DNA from: SKLM01 sp964575455
GTDB taxonomy: Bacteria; Chloroflexota; Anaerolineae; B4-G1
Length of the DNA: 64,000 nt
Assembly: GCA_964575455.1 (NCBI GenBank)
Contig: CAZNRX010000012.1
Coordinates: 9,297 to 73,296 of the forward strand
Direction of reading: 5' to 3'
In this document: positions 39,407-48,228 of the stretch, one piece after another
Layout of the letters: each line of letters begins with the position of its first letter
How positions within the stretch are numbered: position 1 is the stretch's first letter
The notes under the pieces: generated by a model
What the model was told of the DNA's origin: nothing
The model's database searches: none
What the model saw: only the letters and a program-made list of their open reading frames with translations
Position numbers and translations under genes: made by a program

Positions 39407-40243
39407 TCAGGGATCCTCGCCGAGTGAGCGCAAGAGCTTTCCCGCGTTGAACATGAGTTCACTGTCTGTTTCAGGGTCACCGTACTCAAGAACAGCGCGC
39501 ATATCTGTCTCCGCCTGTTCGATCTTGCCAAGGGAATAGTAAATGAAACCCCTGTCCCAGTAGTAGCGAGGCTGCGATGGATCGAGTTCAATGCACTTAG
39601 AGAGAGCGTTCACAGCCGCTTCGTAGTTGCCCTCAGTCATTTCTATCTGAGCTAGAACGTATTGGGCCTCAACCGATTCTTGATCTATCTTCTTTGCCGC
39701 GTTCACTTCAGCCCGAGCCTTGCTATGGTTGTTTTGCTCCAAGTACAGCATAGCAAACGCAAGATGAGCTTCTATGCTGTTTGGATCCAGGCTGGTAGCT
39801 TCTTGGCAGTCGTTCATCGCCTCCGCTGGTTTCGCGAGCAAGCGAAGGGCATTGCATCGGCTTGCCAGCACATCAGCCGTGCGTTCGTACCTGAGTGAGG
39901 CGTTGTAGTCTTCTAAGGCCTCGCGAAATCGGCGCAGGCCGGCATAGGCCTTTCCGCGTCCAGCATGGGCTCTTGCTAGGTCGTGTCCAGCCTCTATGGC
40001 TTCACTGTAGGTGTCAACGGCTTGTTCATACCGCCTCGCTTGAAGCAACTCGTTGCCTTTTCCCACATGGTCTACGGTTGGTGGAGGCTCTGTAGGTTCG
40101 CTGATTGGCGACTCAGTGGTTAGTGGCGAGGCGTCATCTACGCTCTCTTCGGACTGCATGCACCCGGTGAGGGTCACAGCGATGCAGATGAGGCCTACGA
40201 GACCGACGATTGCTACTGTGCTTCTATTGGATATCTTGCTCAT
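39407..40243 (-). CDS. TPR-repeat lipoprotein
   Basis: From ATG 40243 (MSKISNRSTVAIVG, preceded by GAGGTAAG) the product has 278 residues with a lipobox LTGC at about residue 28. After a short acidic/Pro linker come six TPR units (for example GNELLQARRYEQAVDTYSEA, AHAGRGKAYAGLRRFREAL, ALSKCIELDPSQPRYYWDRG). It should be anchored on the outer face of the cytoplasmic membrane as a protein-interaction scaffold. It lies directly upstream of the secreted repeat protein in the same direction, but that gene has its own promoter. Confidence 0.88.
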   Translation of the reverse strand: MSKISNRSTVAIVGLVGLICIAVTLTGCMQSEESVDDASPLTTESPISEPTEPPPTVDHVGKGNELLQARRYEQAVDTYSEAIEAGHDLARAHAGRGKAYAGLRRFREALEDYNASLRYERTADVLASRCNALRLLAKPAEAMNDCQEATSLDPNSIEAHLAFAMLYLEQNNHSKARAEVNAAKKIDQESVEAQYVLAQIEMTEGNYEAAVNALSKCIELDPSQPRYYWDRGFIYYSLGKIEQAETDMRAVLEYGDPETDSELMFNAGKLLRSLGEDP

Positions 40244-40324
40244 TGTCTTACCTCGATTCTTGATACTCCTCCATGCCCGCGCCAGATAGCGATAAGGCCT
40301 CAACCATCTGTGCTAGGGCTCGCT

Positions 40325-41050
40325 TCACGTGTTGTTCCCTCGCCTGCAAATGAAGACGAACTGACCAGCGGCATTGACCGGAATGAACGGAACAATCAGA
40401 AACAACGAGATAAGTCGCTTGGGGTGCTTCAAGTAAGCCTTAAGGTCGTGCCATGTGCGTGGGAAAGCACGTTCATGCTCGTAGCCCAACACTCTTATCA
40501 CTGATAGTCCGTTTTTCTCAAGCAGTCGTTGCCATTGGAGGCGAGTGCCATAACGCTGCAATGGCTGGCCGTCATCGTCCACTTCACCTGTCTTCCAAGC
40601 TACATTCACATTCCAGCGCCACCCGAATGTATTGGGTACAGTGAGACATGCGATCCCATCTTGTCTTAGCACGCGTGCCATTTCTTGCACGCCTAGATCC
40701 ATGCGCTCGAAATGCTCCAAGCTGCCAAGGTTAGTCACCCTATCGAAGACTCCGTCCGGAAAAGGTAACCTCTGCCCATCACAGCAGAGGATAGAATGAG
40801 GTAGGCTTTTCGATGCTCTGTGACAGGCTTTCGCGGAGAAGTCCAAGCCAAACGCTTTCGCCCCCCGCTGCTGGGCAAACGCCACCATCTGTCCTTCGCC
40901 GGTAGACACGTCCAGCAAGCGCGAGCCGTCTCCTATGTTCAGCAGCGAGCACATCCAAAGGAAAAACGAATCCATCTGCCGAATACTCTCGTGATCGTAG
41001 ATCTCGTCGTAGCTGCGGCGAGTATCATTCGAGTGCCTTATCTCAATCAT
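40325..41050 (-). CDS. Class I SAM-dependent methyltransferase (glycan cluster)
   Basis: From ATG 41050 the product has 241 residues; an earlier GTG would overlap the upstream gene. SAM-binding motif I is LLDVSTGEGQMVAF, followed by FGLDFS, LPFPDGVFDRVTNLGSLEHF (motifs II-III) and LRQDGIACLTVPN. It is a small-molecule or sugar O-methyltransferase by context, as last gene of the glycan operon running from 46866 to 40325. The C-terminal part is hydrophobic (LISLFLIVPFIPV) and may touch the membrane. Confidence 0.88.
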   Translation of the reverse strand: MIEIRHSNDTRRSYDEIYDHESIRQMDSFFLWMCSLLNIGDGSRLLDVSTGEGQMVAFAQQRGAKAFGLDFSAKACHRASKSLPHSILCCDGQRLPFPDGVFDRVTNLGSLEHFERMDLGVQEMARVLRQDGIACLTVPNTFGWRWNVNVAWKTGEVDDDGQPLQRYGTRLQWQRLLEKNGLSVIRVLGYEHERAFPRTWHDLKAYLKHPKRLISLFLIVPFIPVNAAGQFVFICRRGNNT

Positions 41051-41060
41051 TGCTGTCTCT

Positions 41061-42029
41061 CTATTCCTCACCTACAGATGATATCGACCTGCTCAGGTTC
41101 ACCGCACTCAACAAGCCAAAGAGAAGCTCCAGCAGTGTCACCCACAAGCGCCAAGCGAGCGTGGCTACAGCGGCCAGAGGCCCGCTGATGACGGGGCTAA
41201 GCACGACGTACATGAAGCCGTCTTTAAGACCGATATCACCAGGCAGCCACATAGCTACTGGCCCTACAGCGACTGCCAATCCCCAAGCGCCGAGCACAGA
41301 AGCAAAGGGAATTGGCATACTCACGTCGATGGACTTCATTGAGAAAAACGATACCGCGGCCCCCAATGTGACAACGCCTATTTCCCCGATCAGCCAGCGC
41401 CATGTGTCCCCAGAATGCATCGAAATCGGTTGACCATCCGACTCGCCCTTCTCGTTTGTTCTCATTTTCTTGACTAGGTATCGAATGATGAACGGATGTG
41501 CCATCGTGGCTACTGCAACCAAGATGGCTACTACCACAGAAAGACGCTTTGCGCTGCTTATGCCCGGGATACGCACCAATCCTGCGCCGAGGCTTATCCC
41601 GAAAGCCACTAGCCCAGCCAGTGCAATCATGACTGCCTCAATGATCAGTGCGATTATAACGGGACGCCTAGGCCACCGAGTTCGCTCGTAAAGAGCAAGT
41701 CGACCTAATGCGTACCAGATTGTCCCCGGCACTTTACGGGCGACAGCAGACGCACAGAATACTTGCAAGTCGAAGAAGTATCCTGCTTCCACACCTACCT
41801 GTTGCAGGATGTCACTCCAAATAGCGGCAGCTAGCAGAACACCGACCGACTGGCAACCCAGCGACAAGAGTAGGTGGCTAATCGTGATGTGAACTCCCGT
41901 TCGAGCCAGCTGTTGTATCCCCTGATACGCTCTCCATCCCAAGTAGCTGAACACGATCACTCCAAAGACTAGTCCGATGATAGCCTTCTTCGACGGGGCC
42001 CTTTCCAAGCCAAGCTTTCCAATTTTCAT
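41061..42029 (-). CDS. Lysylphosphatidylglycerol synthase TM-region/YbhN-like membrane protein
   Basis: The 322-residue protein has about eight membrane helices and the pattern of the UPF0104/LPG-synthetase N-terminal family (FDLQVFCASAVARKVPGTIWYALGRL-type segment with the conserved Pro-Gly, and LPGDIGLKDGFMYVVLSP near the C-terminus). Family members act as flippases or as membrane parts of lipid-modifying enzymes; in glycan clusters they are often placed with export of lipid-linked products. It sits between the GT2 genes and the last methyltransferase. Confidence 0.85.
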   Translation of the reverse strand: MKIGKLGLERAPSKKAIIGLVFGVIVFSYLGWRAYQGIQQLARTGVHITISHLLLSLGCQSVGVLLAAAIWSDILQQVGVEAGYFFDLQVFCASAVARKVPGTIWYALGRLALYERTRWPRRPVIIALIIEAVMIALAGLVAFGISLGAGLVRIPGISSAKRLSVVVAILVAVATMAHPFIIRYLVKKMRTNEKGESDGQPISMHSGDTWRWLIGEIGVVTLGAAVSFFSMKSIDVSMPIPFASVLGAWGLAVAVGPVAMWLPGDIGLKDGFMYVVLSPVISGPLAAVATLAWRLWVTLLELLFGLLSAVNLSRSISSVGEE

Positions 42030-42058
42030 CGTCAGACAGTCCAGTCAGGTGTGCCGAT

Positions 42059-42955
42059 TCAGCTCAGTGCCCGTGATTTCCGTAACCCAGCAAGGAGCCC
42101 TCTTATGTAGCTGCGTGCTAGATCGAATCGCCTATTCCATGAGTTGCCCATCACAGTCCGAAGAAGACGCAGAAGCTCCAAGCCGATTACGGCTAGTGCC
42201 TTGTGCCCTCGGATATGTTTGGTGAAGAAGAGCACCCGGCTTTGGGTGTAGAGAAAAGTCCGACGTGCAGCGTTATCTTGCGTGCTCTGGGATACCTTGT
42301 GCAGAACGACTGAGGCTGGTTGGTACCACACTGTGAAACCAGCTCGCATCGCGCGAATCGAGTAATCCACATCTTCGTGATAGCAGAAGAACCTCTCATC
42401 GAAGTATCCGATTCGCTCGAATACGGCACGCCGGGTCAGCATACAACAACCCACGGCGAAATCTACCACCTGTGCGCGATCATATTGGTTTTCATCTAAC
42501 TGGCTCAGCCCTATCATCTCTCCAATCAGTCTCGGGTGACGAAATCTACCTCCGGCATACCAGAGCAAGTCTGGTCGGTCGTAATGGAGGATCTTGGGAC
42601 TGACGATACCGCTAGATGTGTCCGTGTCGAACACTTGTAGCAGCGGCCTTAGGAAGTCCGATCTGACAACGGTATCGTTGTTCAGCAGTAGTACATAATC
42701 GCAATCATCGGCTAGCGCGTGCTGGATGCCAATGTTGTTACCGGCTGCGAATCCGACGTTGCTGGCCAGTTCCAAGAGCGTGATACCGGTTTGCTGGCGT
42801 AGCTGCGATATTGACTCATCACTTGAGCCATTGTCTACGACCACGACGTTGAGTCGATCAAGGGGATAGTCTGTGTGCCGCAATGACGCAAGGCACTCAA
42901 TCGTGTCCCGCCATCCGTTCCAGTTTAGAATGACAATGCCGATTCTAGGCAGCAT
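42059..42955 (-). CDS. GT2-family glycosyltransferase (rhamnosyltransferase-like)
   Basis: A 298-residue inverting GT-A enzyme starting IGIVILNWNGWRDTIECLAS. The metal-binding DxD equivalent is LLNNDT (about residues 92-97). Later motifs VDFAVGCCMLTRRAVFERIG and FFCYHEDVDYSIRAMRAG, with the catalytic-base ED, match the rhamnosyltransferase-like GT2 group. It likely adds a sugar to a lipid-linked glycan on the cytoplasmic side. Its start overlaps the upstream GT2 stop by 11 bp. Confidence 0.93.
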   Translation of the reverse strand: MLPRIGIVILNWNGWRDTIECLASLRHTDYPLDRLNVVVVDNGSSDESISQLRQQTGITLLELASNVGFAAGNNIGIQHALADDCDYVLLLNNDTVVRSDFLRPLLQVFDTDTSSGIVSPKILHYDRPDLLWYAGGRFRHPRLIGEMIGLSQLDENQYDRAQVVDFAVGCCMLTRRAVFERIGYFDERFFCYHEDVDYSIRAMRAGFTVWYQPASVVLHKVSQSTQDNAARRTFLYTQSRVLFFTKHIRGHKALAVIGLELLRLLRTVMGNSWNRRFDLARSYIRGLLAGLRKSRALS

Positions 42956-43859
42956 AGGTCCTTATCCCTGTTATCATCCCTAGTGTGTGGGCGCAATCCA
43001 AAGCGACTAGCCCGGGCAGAGCCCACCAATACCGCAGGAGACTTGGTCTACTGACAACGCGCAAGATAGCCCGACATCCTACACGCACGAGACCTGCTAG
43101 CTCGCCGAGTAGCGGTGGACTAATGAGTCTATTCGCAATGCGCCAGGTGGTGCTGCCACCTCGTGCGAAACGGAATTGGGAAGTCGCTCGTCCGTAGCGA
43201 TGTAGATGCTGCCAGGCTGAGGAAAAATCCTGTCGTGGGTGGTGGTGGTAGACCACCGCCTTTGGCGCAAAGACGATTTCATAGCCGGCCTCGCGTAGTC
43301 GCCAGCAGAAGTCACGATCCTCCCCCGCTGCCTCAGTGAACGACTCGTCGAATCCACCTAAAGACATGAAAACGTCTCGCTGCACACAGAAGTTCAGGGT
43401 GGCGGCGGTCTTCAACTGTTGGCCTCGAATCTCGTTTGCTAACTGTCCCTGAAAGGCTAGCAGGTGGTCGCACAAGCCCCAGTAGCCGATATCGTCAGGC
43501 ACAGCTACACCACCGCCAACAGCAGCCCCGTCTGTGTCGATAGCTTTTCCAAGTTGGCTAATCCAGTCCGGTTCTGGTACACAATCCGAATCTGTAAAGC
43601 AAACCCATTCGCCAACGGCTTCTGTCGCACCGATGTTACGGTTTCGTGCTGGTGTGGGCCGCTCTAAAGCGGAAATGAACTTGACCTTGGGCAACTCAGC
43701 AAAGCCAGTACCTTCTTGTTGACCAACCACGATGATCTCGCAGATACGATCGAAAGCGCTTTGCTCAACGATAGCGAATAGCGCATCCCACAACGATTCC
43801 GAGTGATAGGTGGGTATGACCACGGAAATGTCGCCGCGGACAGGGGAAAACCTGTTCAT
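42945..43859 (-). CDS. GT2-family glycosyltransferase
   Basis: The 304-residue GT-A fold protein begins ISVVIPTYHSESLWDALFAI, with the DxD motif in CFTDSDCVPEPDW and acceptor-side motifs GGFDESFTEAAGEDRDFCWRL. The C-terminal ~60 residues are hydrophobic (LLGELAGLVRVGCRAIL, YWWALPGLVALDCAHTLG), suggesting membrane association. Sugar and acceptor are unknown. It is separated by 3 bp from the methyltransferase upstream and overlaps the next gene. Confidence 0.93.
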   Translation of the reverse strand: MNRFSPVRGDISVVIPTYHSESLWDALFAIVEQSAFDRICEIIVVGQQEGTGFAELPKVKFISALERPTPARNRNIGATEAVGEWVCFTDSDCVPEPDWISQLGKAIDTDGAAVGGGVAVPDDIGYWGLCDHLLAFQGQLANEIRGQQLKTAATLNFCVQRDVFMSLGGFDESFTEAAGEDRDFCWRLREAGYEIVFAPKAVVYHHHPRQDFSSAWQHLHRYGRATSQFRFARGGSTTWRIANRLISPPLLGELAGLVRVGCRAILRVVSRPSLLRYWWALPGLVALDCAHTLGMITGIRTYAA

Positions 43860-43862
43860 GGT

Positions 43863-44528
43863 CTAGGCTGACCTCTTCCGAAGCCTAGCAAACCAATGAC
43901 CTTGCCGCCCTCGGACACGATGAGCATCCCATGCATAGATGAACTCTGTCAGATGTCTTGACATGAGAGGGCTGAGTCTGTGCACAGCTTTCACAAGGAC
44001 GTATAGGTGGCGAAACAAGGGCTCGTTCCAAGGTAGAAACTCGCCGACCAGGCTTGTTTGCAGTACGGTTTTAAGCTCCGACGGCGTGTAACCGCGTCTT
44101 ACATGGCCCCATGCTTGCTCAAACCGGCGTTGCAAGGGCCCTCCGGGAAACAGGTAGAAGTCGCTACTCGGGGTGCTAAACCATAGCGTTCCATCGGGCT
44201 CGAGCACCCTGATAACTTCGCTCAACACTTCCATATCTTCTTTTACGTGTTCAAGGACATCGAACACCATAACGTGCCCAAAAGCTCCATCGGCAAAAGG
44301 CAGGCTTCTCGCATTGGCCTGTGTCCATACCTGTGCTTGGGAAGGCCTTCTCAGAAGATCCAGGCCAACGGTGAACTCCGCTGTGAGTAGATCCAGGAAG
44401 CTGCCATTGTGGGCTCCGACATCTAATACAGCCGACTTGAAACTGGTTGGCAAGCCTAAGTACCGGGTCGCCACGAGCCAACGATAGTAGCCTGCTGGGC
44501 TGGCCTGGTCATAGAAAGCGTCGTTCAT
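43863..44528 (-). CDS. Class I SAM-dependent methyltransferase
   Basis: The 221-residue protein has SAM motif I VLDVGAHNGSFLDLL, then VGLDLLRR, ARSLPFADGAFGHVMVFDVLEHV and LEPDGTLWFSTP. It is a typical glycan-cluster methyltransferase, perhaps capping a growing chain by O-methylation (inference). Its start overlaps the upstream GT4 stop by four bases (ATGA). Confidence 0.9.
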   Translation of the reverse strand: MNDAFYDQASPAGYYRWLVATRYLGLPTSFKSAVLDVGAHNGSFLDLLTAEFTVGLDLLRRPSQAQVWTQANARSLPFADGAFGHVMVFDVLEHVKEDMEVLSEVIRVLEPDGTLWFSTPSSDFYLFPGGPLQRRFEQAWGHVRRGYTPSELKTVLQTSLVGEFLPWNEPLFRHLYVLVKAVHRLSPLMSRHLTEFIYAWDAHRVRGRQGHWFARLRKRSA

Positions 44529-45733
44529 AGCAGCTCATAGGCCTTGGCAAAATCACGCACCAGATGACCCCAATGCCATTTCTGAGAACAGACCAAGGCT
44601 GCCTGACTCATGCGAGCCATTCTATCCGGATCCTGTAGAATGCTAAGCACTCCTTCGGCCAGGCTTTGCGGAGAGCCTGGCGAGACGAGCACACCAGTTT
44701 CTCCGTTGTCAAGCATTGCCCTTCGATCTCCTACATCACCCGTCACAACGGGCACGCCAGCGGTCGCGCTTTCTACTATCTTCAGTGGAAAACGTGCCTT
44801 CGCGGTGGGGCAATTGCGTACTGGGTCTACAGAGACTTCCGCTAAGTGATAGTAGAGAGGTGCCCTACTTGATGGTACTCGTCCAATGAACAAGGCCGAA
44901 TCGGCAAGCTGAAGAGAGTTCGCTTGGGCCTGTAGCACGTCGTAGTCCTCCCCGCCTCCTACTAGCAGCAGGACTGCCGAACGCTCAACTTCTCTTATGA
45001 TTGTGAATGCCTCCAGTAGCAGATCTACAGAGTGGTTGGCCAGACTCATACTGCCAAGGTAAAGCACGACCCTTTTTCCCTCTAGTCCGAGTTCGGAGCG
45101 CAGCGTGCTCACCTCGTGCTGATGGATAGAAGCAAAGCGAGGGTAGTCAACGCCGTTCGGCACAAGAGTGATAAGATCCCTTGCGACACCAGACTCAAGC
45201 AATTTCTGGACCATGAAACGTGTGTTGACTGTGACACCGTCGGAAAGACGTGGCACGAAGCGCTCAAATAAAGACACTATCCACTTCTGCCAAATCCTGC
45301 TAAAGCGGTTGGAAACAGACTCATAATCATCACAATCAACGTAGAGGGTCGTATTATGCAGCCTACTGGCGAGCAAACCAGCCAGGCTGTTCATAGGATG
45401 AGGCTTTCCGATGTGATAGACGTCGGGATGGACAAGCATGGCAGAACGCGCCAACTGAAACGTACCCAGCAGAGAAACCCACAACAACCGGCTTGGTTTG
45501 AAGTAAGACTTACGAGAGCCGACCTTACGTACGTGCATTTGCCCAACATAGCGAATGTTGACCCCTTCACGAGTGAAGTTCTTCTCCTCAGCTTTCAACG
45601 CATGATAATCCGGGTGCAGAGCTAGAATTGCCACCTCATTTCCCAGTCGTACTAGTTCCTTTGCCAGGGGCCAACAGCGCCCGAGACCGTAAGCGCTTTC
45701 TAAGTCCTGGGTCAGGAGAAAGACTACTCGCAT
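44525..45733 (-). CDS. GT4-family glycosyltransferase
   Basis: A 402-residue GT-B enzyme. The N-terminal domain begins MRVVFLLTQDLESAYGLGR and contains VTVNTRFMVQKLLESGV before the nucleotide-sugar domain VVLYLGSMSLANHSVDLLLEAF. The retaining GT4 motif E-x7-E appears in FPLKIVESATAGVPVVTGDVG-type sequence near residue 310. It transfers a hexose from a nucleotide sugar to a lipid-linked acceptor. It overlaps the upstream GT4 by 10 bp. Confidence 0.93.
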   Translation of the reverse strand: MRVVFLLTQDLESAYGLGRCWPLAKELVRLGNEVAILALHPDYHALKAEEKNFTREGVNIRYVGQMHVRKVGSRKSYFKPSRLLWVSLLGTFQLARSAMLVHPDVYHIGKPHPMNSLAGLLASRLHNTTLYVDCDDYESVSNRFSRIWQKWIVSLFERFVPRLSDGVTVNTRFMVQKLLESGVARDLITLVPNGVDYPRFASIHQHEVSTLRSELGLEGKRVVLYLGSMSLANHSVDLLLEAFTIIREVERSAVLLLVGGGEDYDVLQAQANSLQLADSALFIGRVPSSRAPLYYHLAEVSVDPVRNCPTAKARFPLKIVESATAGVPVVTGDVGDRRAMLDNGETGVLVSPGSPQSLAEGVLSILQDPDRMARMSQAALVCSQKWHWGHLVRDFAKAYELL

Positions 45734-46866
45734 TCTCGGCCTATGTCTTCAATAAGCCTAATGACGTGCTGCCACTGTAGAGACGTTTCGGCATTGGAAT
45801 GTTCTTCTTCCCGACGCTGCTCCAAGCCCCTAACGAAGAACTGAATGATGGTCTCAGCCAACGCCTGGCTGCTTCCTGCTTGGGTCAATAGGCCGGTGAT
45901 GCCGTGATGAACGGCTTGGGGCAGACTTCCTGCTCGGGTAGCGATTACCGGGCAGTCATTTGCCACGGCCAGTTGCACTACTGCGCTTCCAGTTACACGC
46001 TGGTATGGCGCGACCAGCACGTCTGCCGCCGAGAAGTACAGGGCTACTTCCTCGTTTGGTATGTAACGGTCTACAATCATCACCGAGTCATGGATTTCGA
46101 GTCGGTCGATTATCTCCAGGTAAGGACGCTTCTCCTCCCAGAACTCCCCAGCTACTACAAGCCTTACTCTCCCCAAGCGCTTCCGAACCCTTGGCAGTGC
46201 TGCGAGGAGGTTCTTCAGGCCCTTATATTCTCTCACAATGCCAAAGAAAAGCAAGGTGGGAACGTCAAGAGGAAGGCCTAGTTGCTTGCGAGCTGTCCCT
46301 CGTGAGACCTTCTGGGTTGAGAATAGGTTGAAAGCTGGCAGAGAGACAATGACTGCTTGAGCTCCCGGTAGCAGAGACAGAAGACGCTCTTTCTCTTCTT
46401 CTGATTGGATGATGAAGTGCGTTCCCCAGTGCAGCGTCCCCGACGTCAAGTACGGATCCCACCAACGGACTTCGTGGGGTAACACATTGTGGACAACGTA
46501 GATGAGAGGTCTTCGTAGGAAGATGCGGTTCAAGAACCCTAGCACAGACCAAGCCGACGCCCAGAAGGTAGTCCACCATTGGAGGATCACCACGTCGGGT
46601 TCGTACTGTGAGATGCGCCAGAATGTCGCTAGCCATGTGAGAGGATTGATGGAGTCAATCCACTGTTGCGTGTCTTCCACCTTTAGCGGGATCTTGCTGG
46701 GATCCTTATCGCTATCGCCAGGGAAGAGCCACTGCGGGTACTGACGTTTAAAGGACACCATTAGGACATCGTGTCCCTGTTCCCGCAGTGCTCCACAGAG
46801 CATCGTTGTGTAGTGAGCGATGCCGCCCCTATACGGGTATACTGGTCCGATCAAGGCGATTCTCAA
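45724..46866 (-). CDS. GT4-family glycosyltransferase, first gene of the glycan operon
   Basis: The 380-residue GT-B protein starts MRIALIGPVYPYRGGIAHYT, the usual glycine-rich acceptor loop, with TLLFFGIVREYKGLKNLLAA opening the donor domain and AVANDCPVIATRAGSLPQAV in the position of the E-x7-E loop. No Glu is seen at the first position of that loop (VQLAVAND), an unusual feature of this subgroup. It begins the seven-gene operon with overlapping or near-touching reading frames down to 40325. Confidence 0.92.
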   Translation of the reverse strand: MRIALIGPVYPYRGGIAHYTTMLCGALREQGHDVLMVSFKRQYPQWLFPGDSDKDPSKIPLKVEDTQQWIDSINPLTWLATFWRISQYEPDVVILQWWTTFWASAWSVLGFLNRIFLRRPLIYVVHNVLPHEVRWWDPYLTSGTLHWGTHFIIQSEEEKERLLSLLPGAQAVIVSLPAFNLFSTQKVSRGTARKQLGLPLDVPTLLFFGIVREYKGLKNLLAALPRVRKRLGRVRLVVAGEFWEEKRPYLEIIDRLEIHDSVMIVDRYIPNEEVALYFSAADVLVAPYQRVTGSAVVQLAVANDCPVIATRAGSLPQAVHHGITGLLTQAGSSQALAETIIQFFVRGLEQRREEEHSNAETSLQWQHVIRLIEDIGRECE

Positions 46867-47106
46867 GAAACACCCCCAAACTGGAGCGTACAGTGGTAGC
46901 GTGCAGCTGTCCCTGCAACACTGTGGGCTGGGTTGGAATGACGTGCTGTAGCGCTTTCCGCTGACGCCGCAGGTTGGCTGGAGAACATTGCCCGGCCTGA
47001 AGGATCAGCATGCCTGGCGGTGTGATGACCGCTCGAAACCCAGTAGTCGGAAGAAGGGTGGTGGCTAAGAGGAATCTCCTTGATCGGCTCATCGGTTCTG
47101 AAGCCG
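46867..47106. other. Gene-free gap between the glycan operon and the GT2
   Basis: Open frames on the minus strand (47092-46829 and 47123-46863) show no recognisable family and no good ribosome site. The stretch marks the step back from the AT-richer to the GC-richer block and might hold a decayed gene, but I cannot identify one. Confidence 0.35.
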
Positions 47107-48054
47107 TTAATCGCTTCTGTCAAGCTCTATCCGCCGCACGCGATAGACCGCCTCTTCCAGCATCTTCCGGTTCAACCGTACCAAGTCGGCCATCAGGCCG
47201 ATCAGGCAGACCTGGAACCCGACGATGGTCAGAATGGCCGCCAGGATCAGGGACTGCACTTTGCCGAACCCCGGCCCCGTGATGAAGTAGTAGAGGAAGC
47301 GGATGCCAAGGGCCACCCCGCCGGCGATCATCACCGCCCCCAGGCTCAGAAACAGGCGCAGCGGGCGATACATCGCGTAGAACCGGAGGATGGTGATGGC
47401 TGAGACGGCCAGGAAGGAGGGGACGCTTTGGATCAGACGCGATTGGCGAGTCTGGGGGTTGGTTCGGATGGGAACGTAGGTCACCGCCATGCGCCGCGCT
47501 CCGGCCTGAATGAGCGTCTCCAGCGTGTACGTGTAGTCGCTGAGGACCGTCAGTCGCATGGCCGCTTCGCGCGTAAAGGCGCGGAAGCCGCTGGTCGCGT
47601 CCGGGATCTCGATCCCCGCTGCTCTCTCCACCACCCAGCTTCCCCAGCGCTGGAGCCAGCGCTTGAGTGGCGAGAAGTGCTCCAGAGTGGCCACGCCTCG
47701 GTCGCCCACTGCGATGTCGGCCTTCCCCTCCAGGAGCGGCTGGATGAGACGCTCGATATCCTCACCTCGGTACTGGTTATCAGCATCGGTGTTGACCACG
47801 ATATCGGCGCCGGCCTCCAGGGCAGCCTCCAGCCCGACCATGAAGGCGTACGCCAGCCCTTGGTTCTGTTTCAGGCGAACAATATGATCCACGTTTAGTT
47901 TCTCTGCCACCTCGCTGGTTCGGTCGCAGCTCCCATCATCCACGACCAGAATCTCGACGTCATCTACACCCGGCAACTCACGAGGTAAATCGCGCACCGT
48001 CTGTGGGAGCGTTTCCTCCTCATTGAAGCAGGGAATCTGGATGATGGCTTTCAT
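47107..48054 (-). CDS. Polyprenol-phosphate sugar transferase (DPM1-like GT2 with C-terminal membrane helices)
   Basis: The 315-residue protein begins MKAIIQIPCFNEEETLPQTV, with VVDDGSCDRTSEVA, the DxD-like NTDADNQYRGEDI and SGFRAFTREAA typical of dolichol/undecaprenol-phosphate mannosyl- or glucosyltransferases. Two C-terminal membrane helices (about 225-290) resemble GtrB/ArnC-type enzymes. It would make the polyprenyl-phosphate sugar donor used by the GT-C membrane proteins in this window (29704, 59559), a link I infer. Confidence 0.92.
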   Translation of the reverse strand: MKAIIQIPCFNEEETLPQTVRDLPRELPGVDDVEILVVDDGSCDRTSEVAEKLNVDHIVRLKQNQGLAYAFMVGLEAALEAGADIVVNTDADNQYRGEDIERLIQPLLEGKADIAVGDRGVATLEHFSPLKRWLQRWGSWVVERAAGIEIPDATSGFRAFTREAAMRLTVLSDYTYTLETLIQAGARRMAVTYVPIRTNPQTRQSRLIQSVPSFLAVSAITILRFYAMYRPLRLFLSLGAVMIAGGVALGIRFLYYFITGPGFGKVQSLILAAILTIVGFQVCLIGLMADLVRLNRKMLEEAVYRVRRIELDRSD

Positions 48055-48168
48055 CGGTGGGACTTCACCTCACTGCGCATCTGGGTGCGGGCATAACCAC
48101 TGAGCGAGATTGTAGCACACCGACCAGGGCCTGTCAACGAGGCGCTCTGCGCGAAAGGCGTGCCCCAA

Positions 48169-48196
48169 TTGACATCCTCCCCCGACGTGCGATAAT
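48169..48196 (+). promoter_or_regulatory. mgtE promoter
   Basis: TTGACA (48169-48174) and GATAAT (48191-48196) are 16 bp apart. AGGAGGGAGG lies before the ATG at 48229. No M-box magnesium riboswitch is recognised in the short leader. Confidence 0.65.
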
Positions 48197-48228
48197 ATCC
48201 AGCGACGCAAGCAGGAGGGAGGGCCCCA

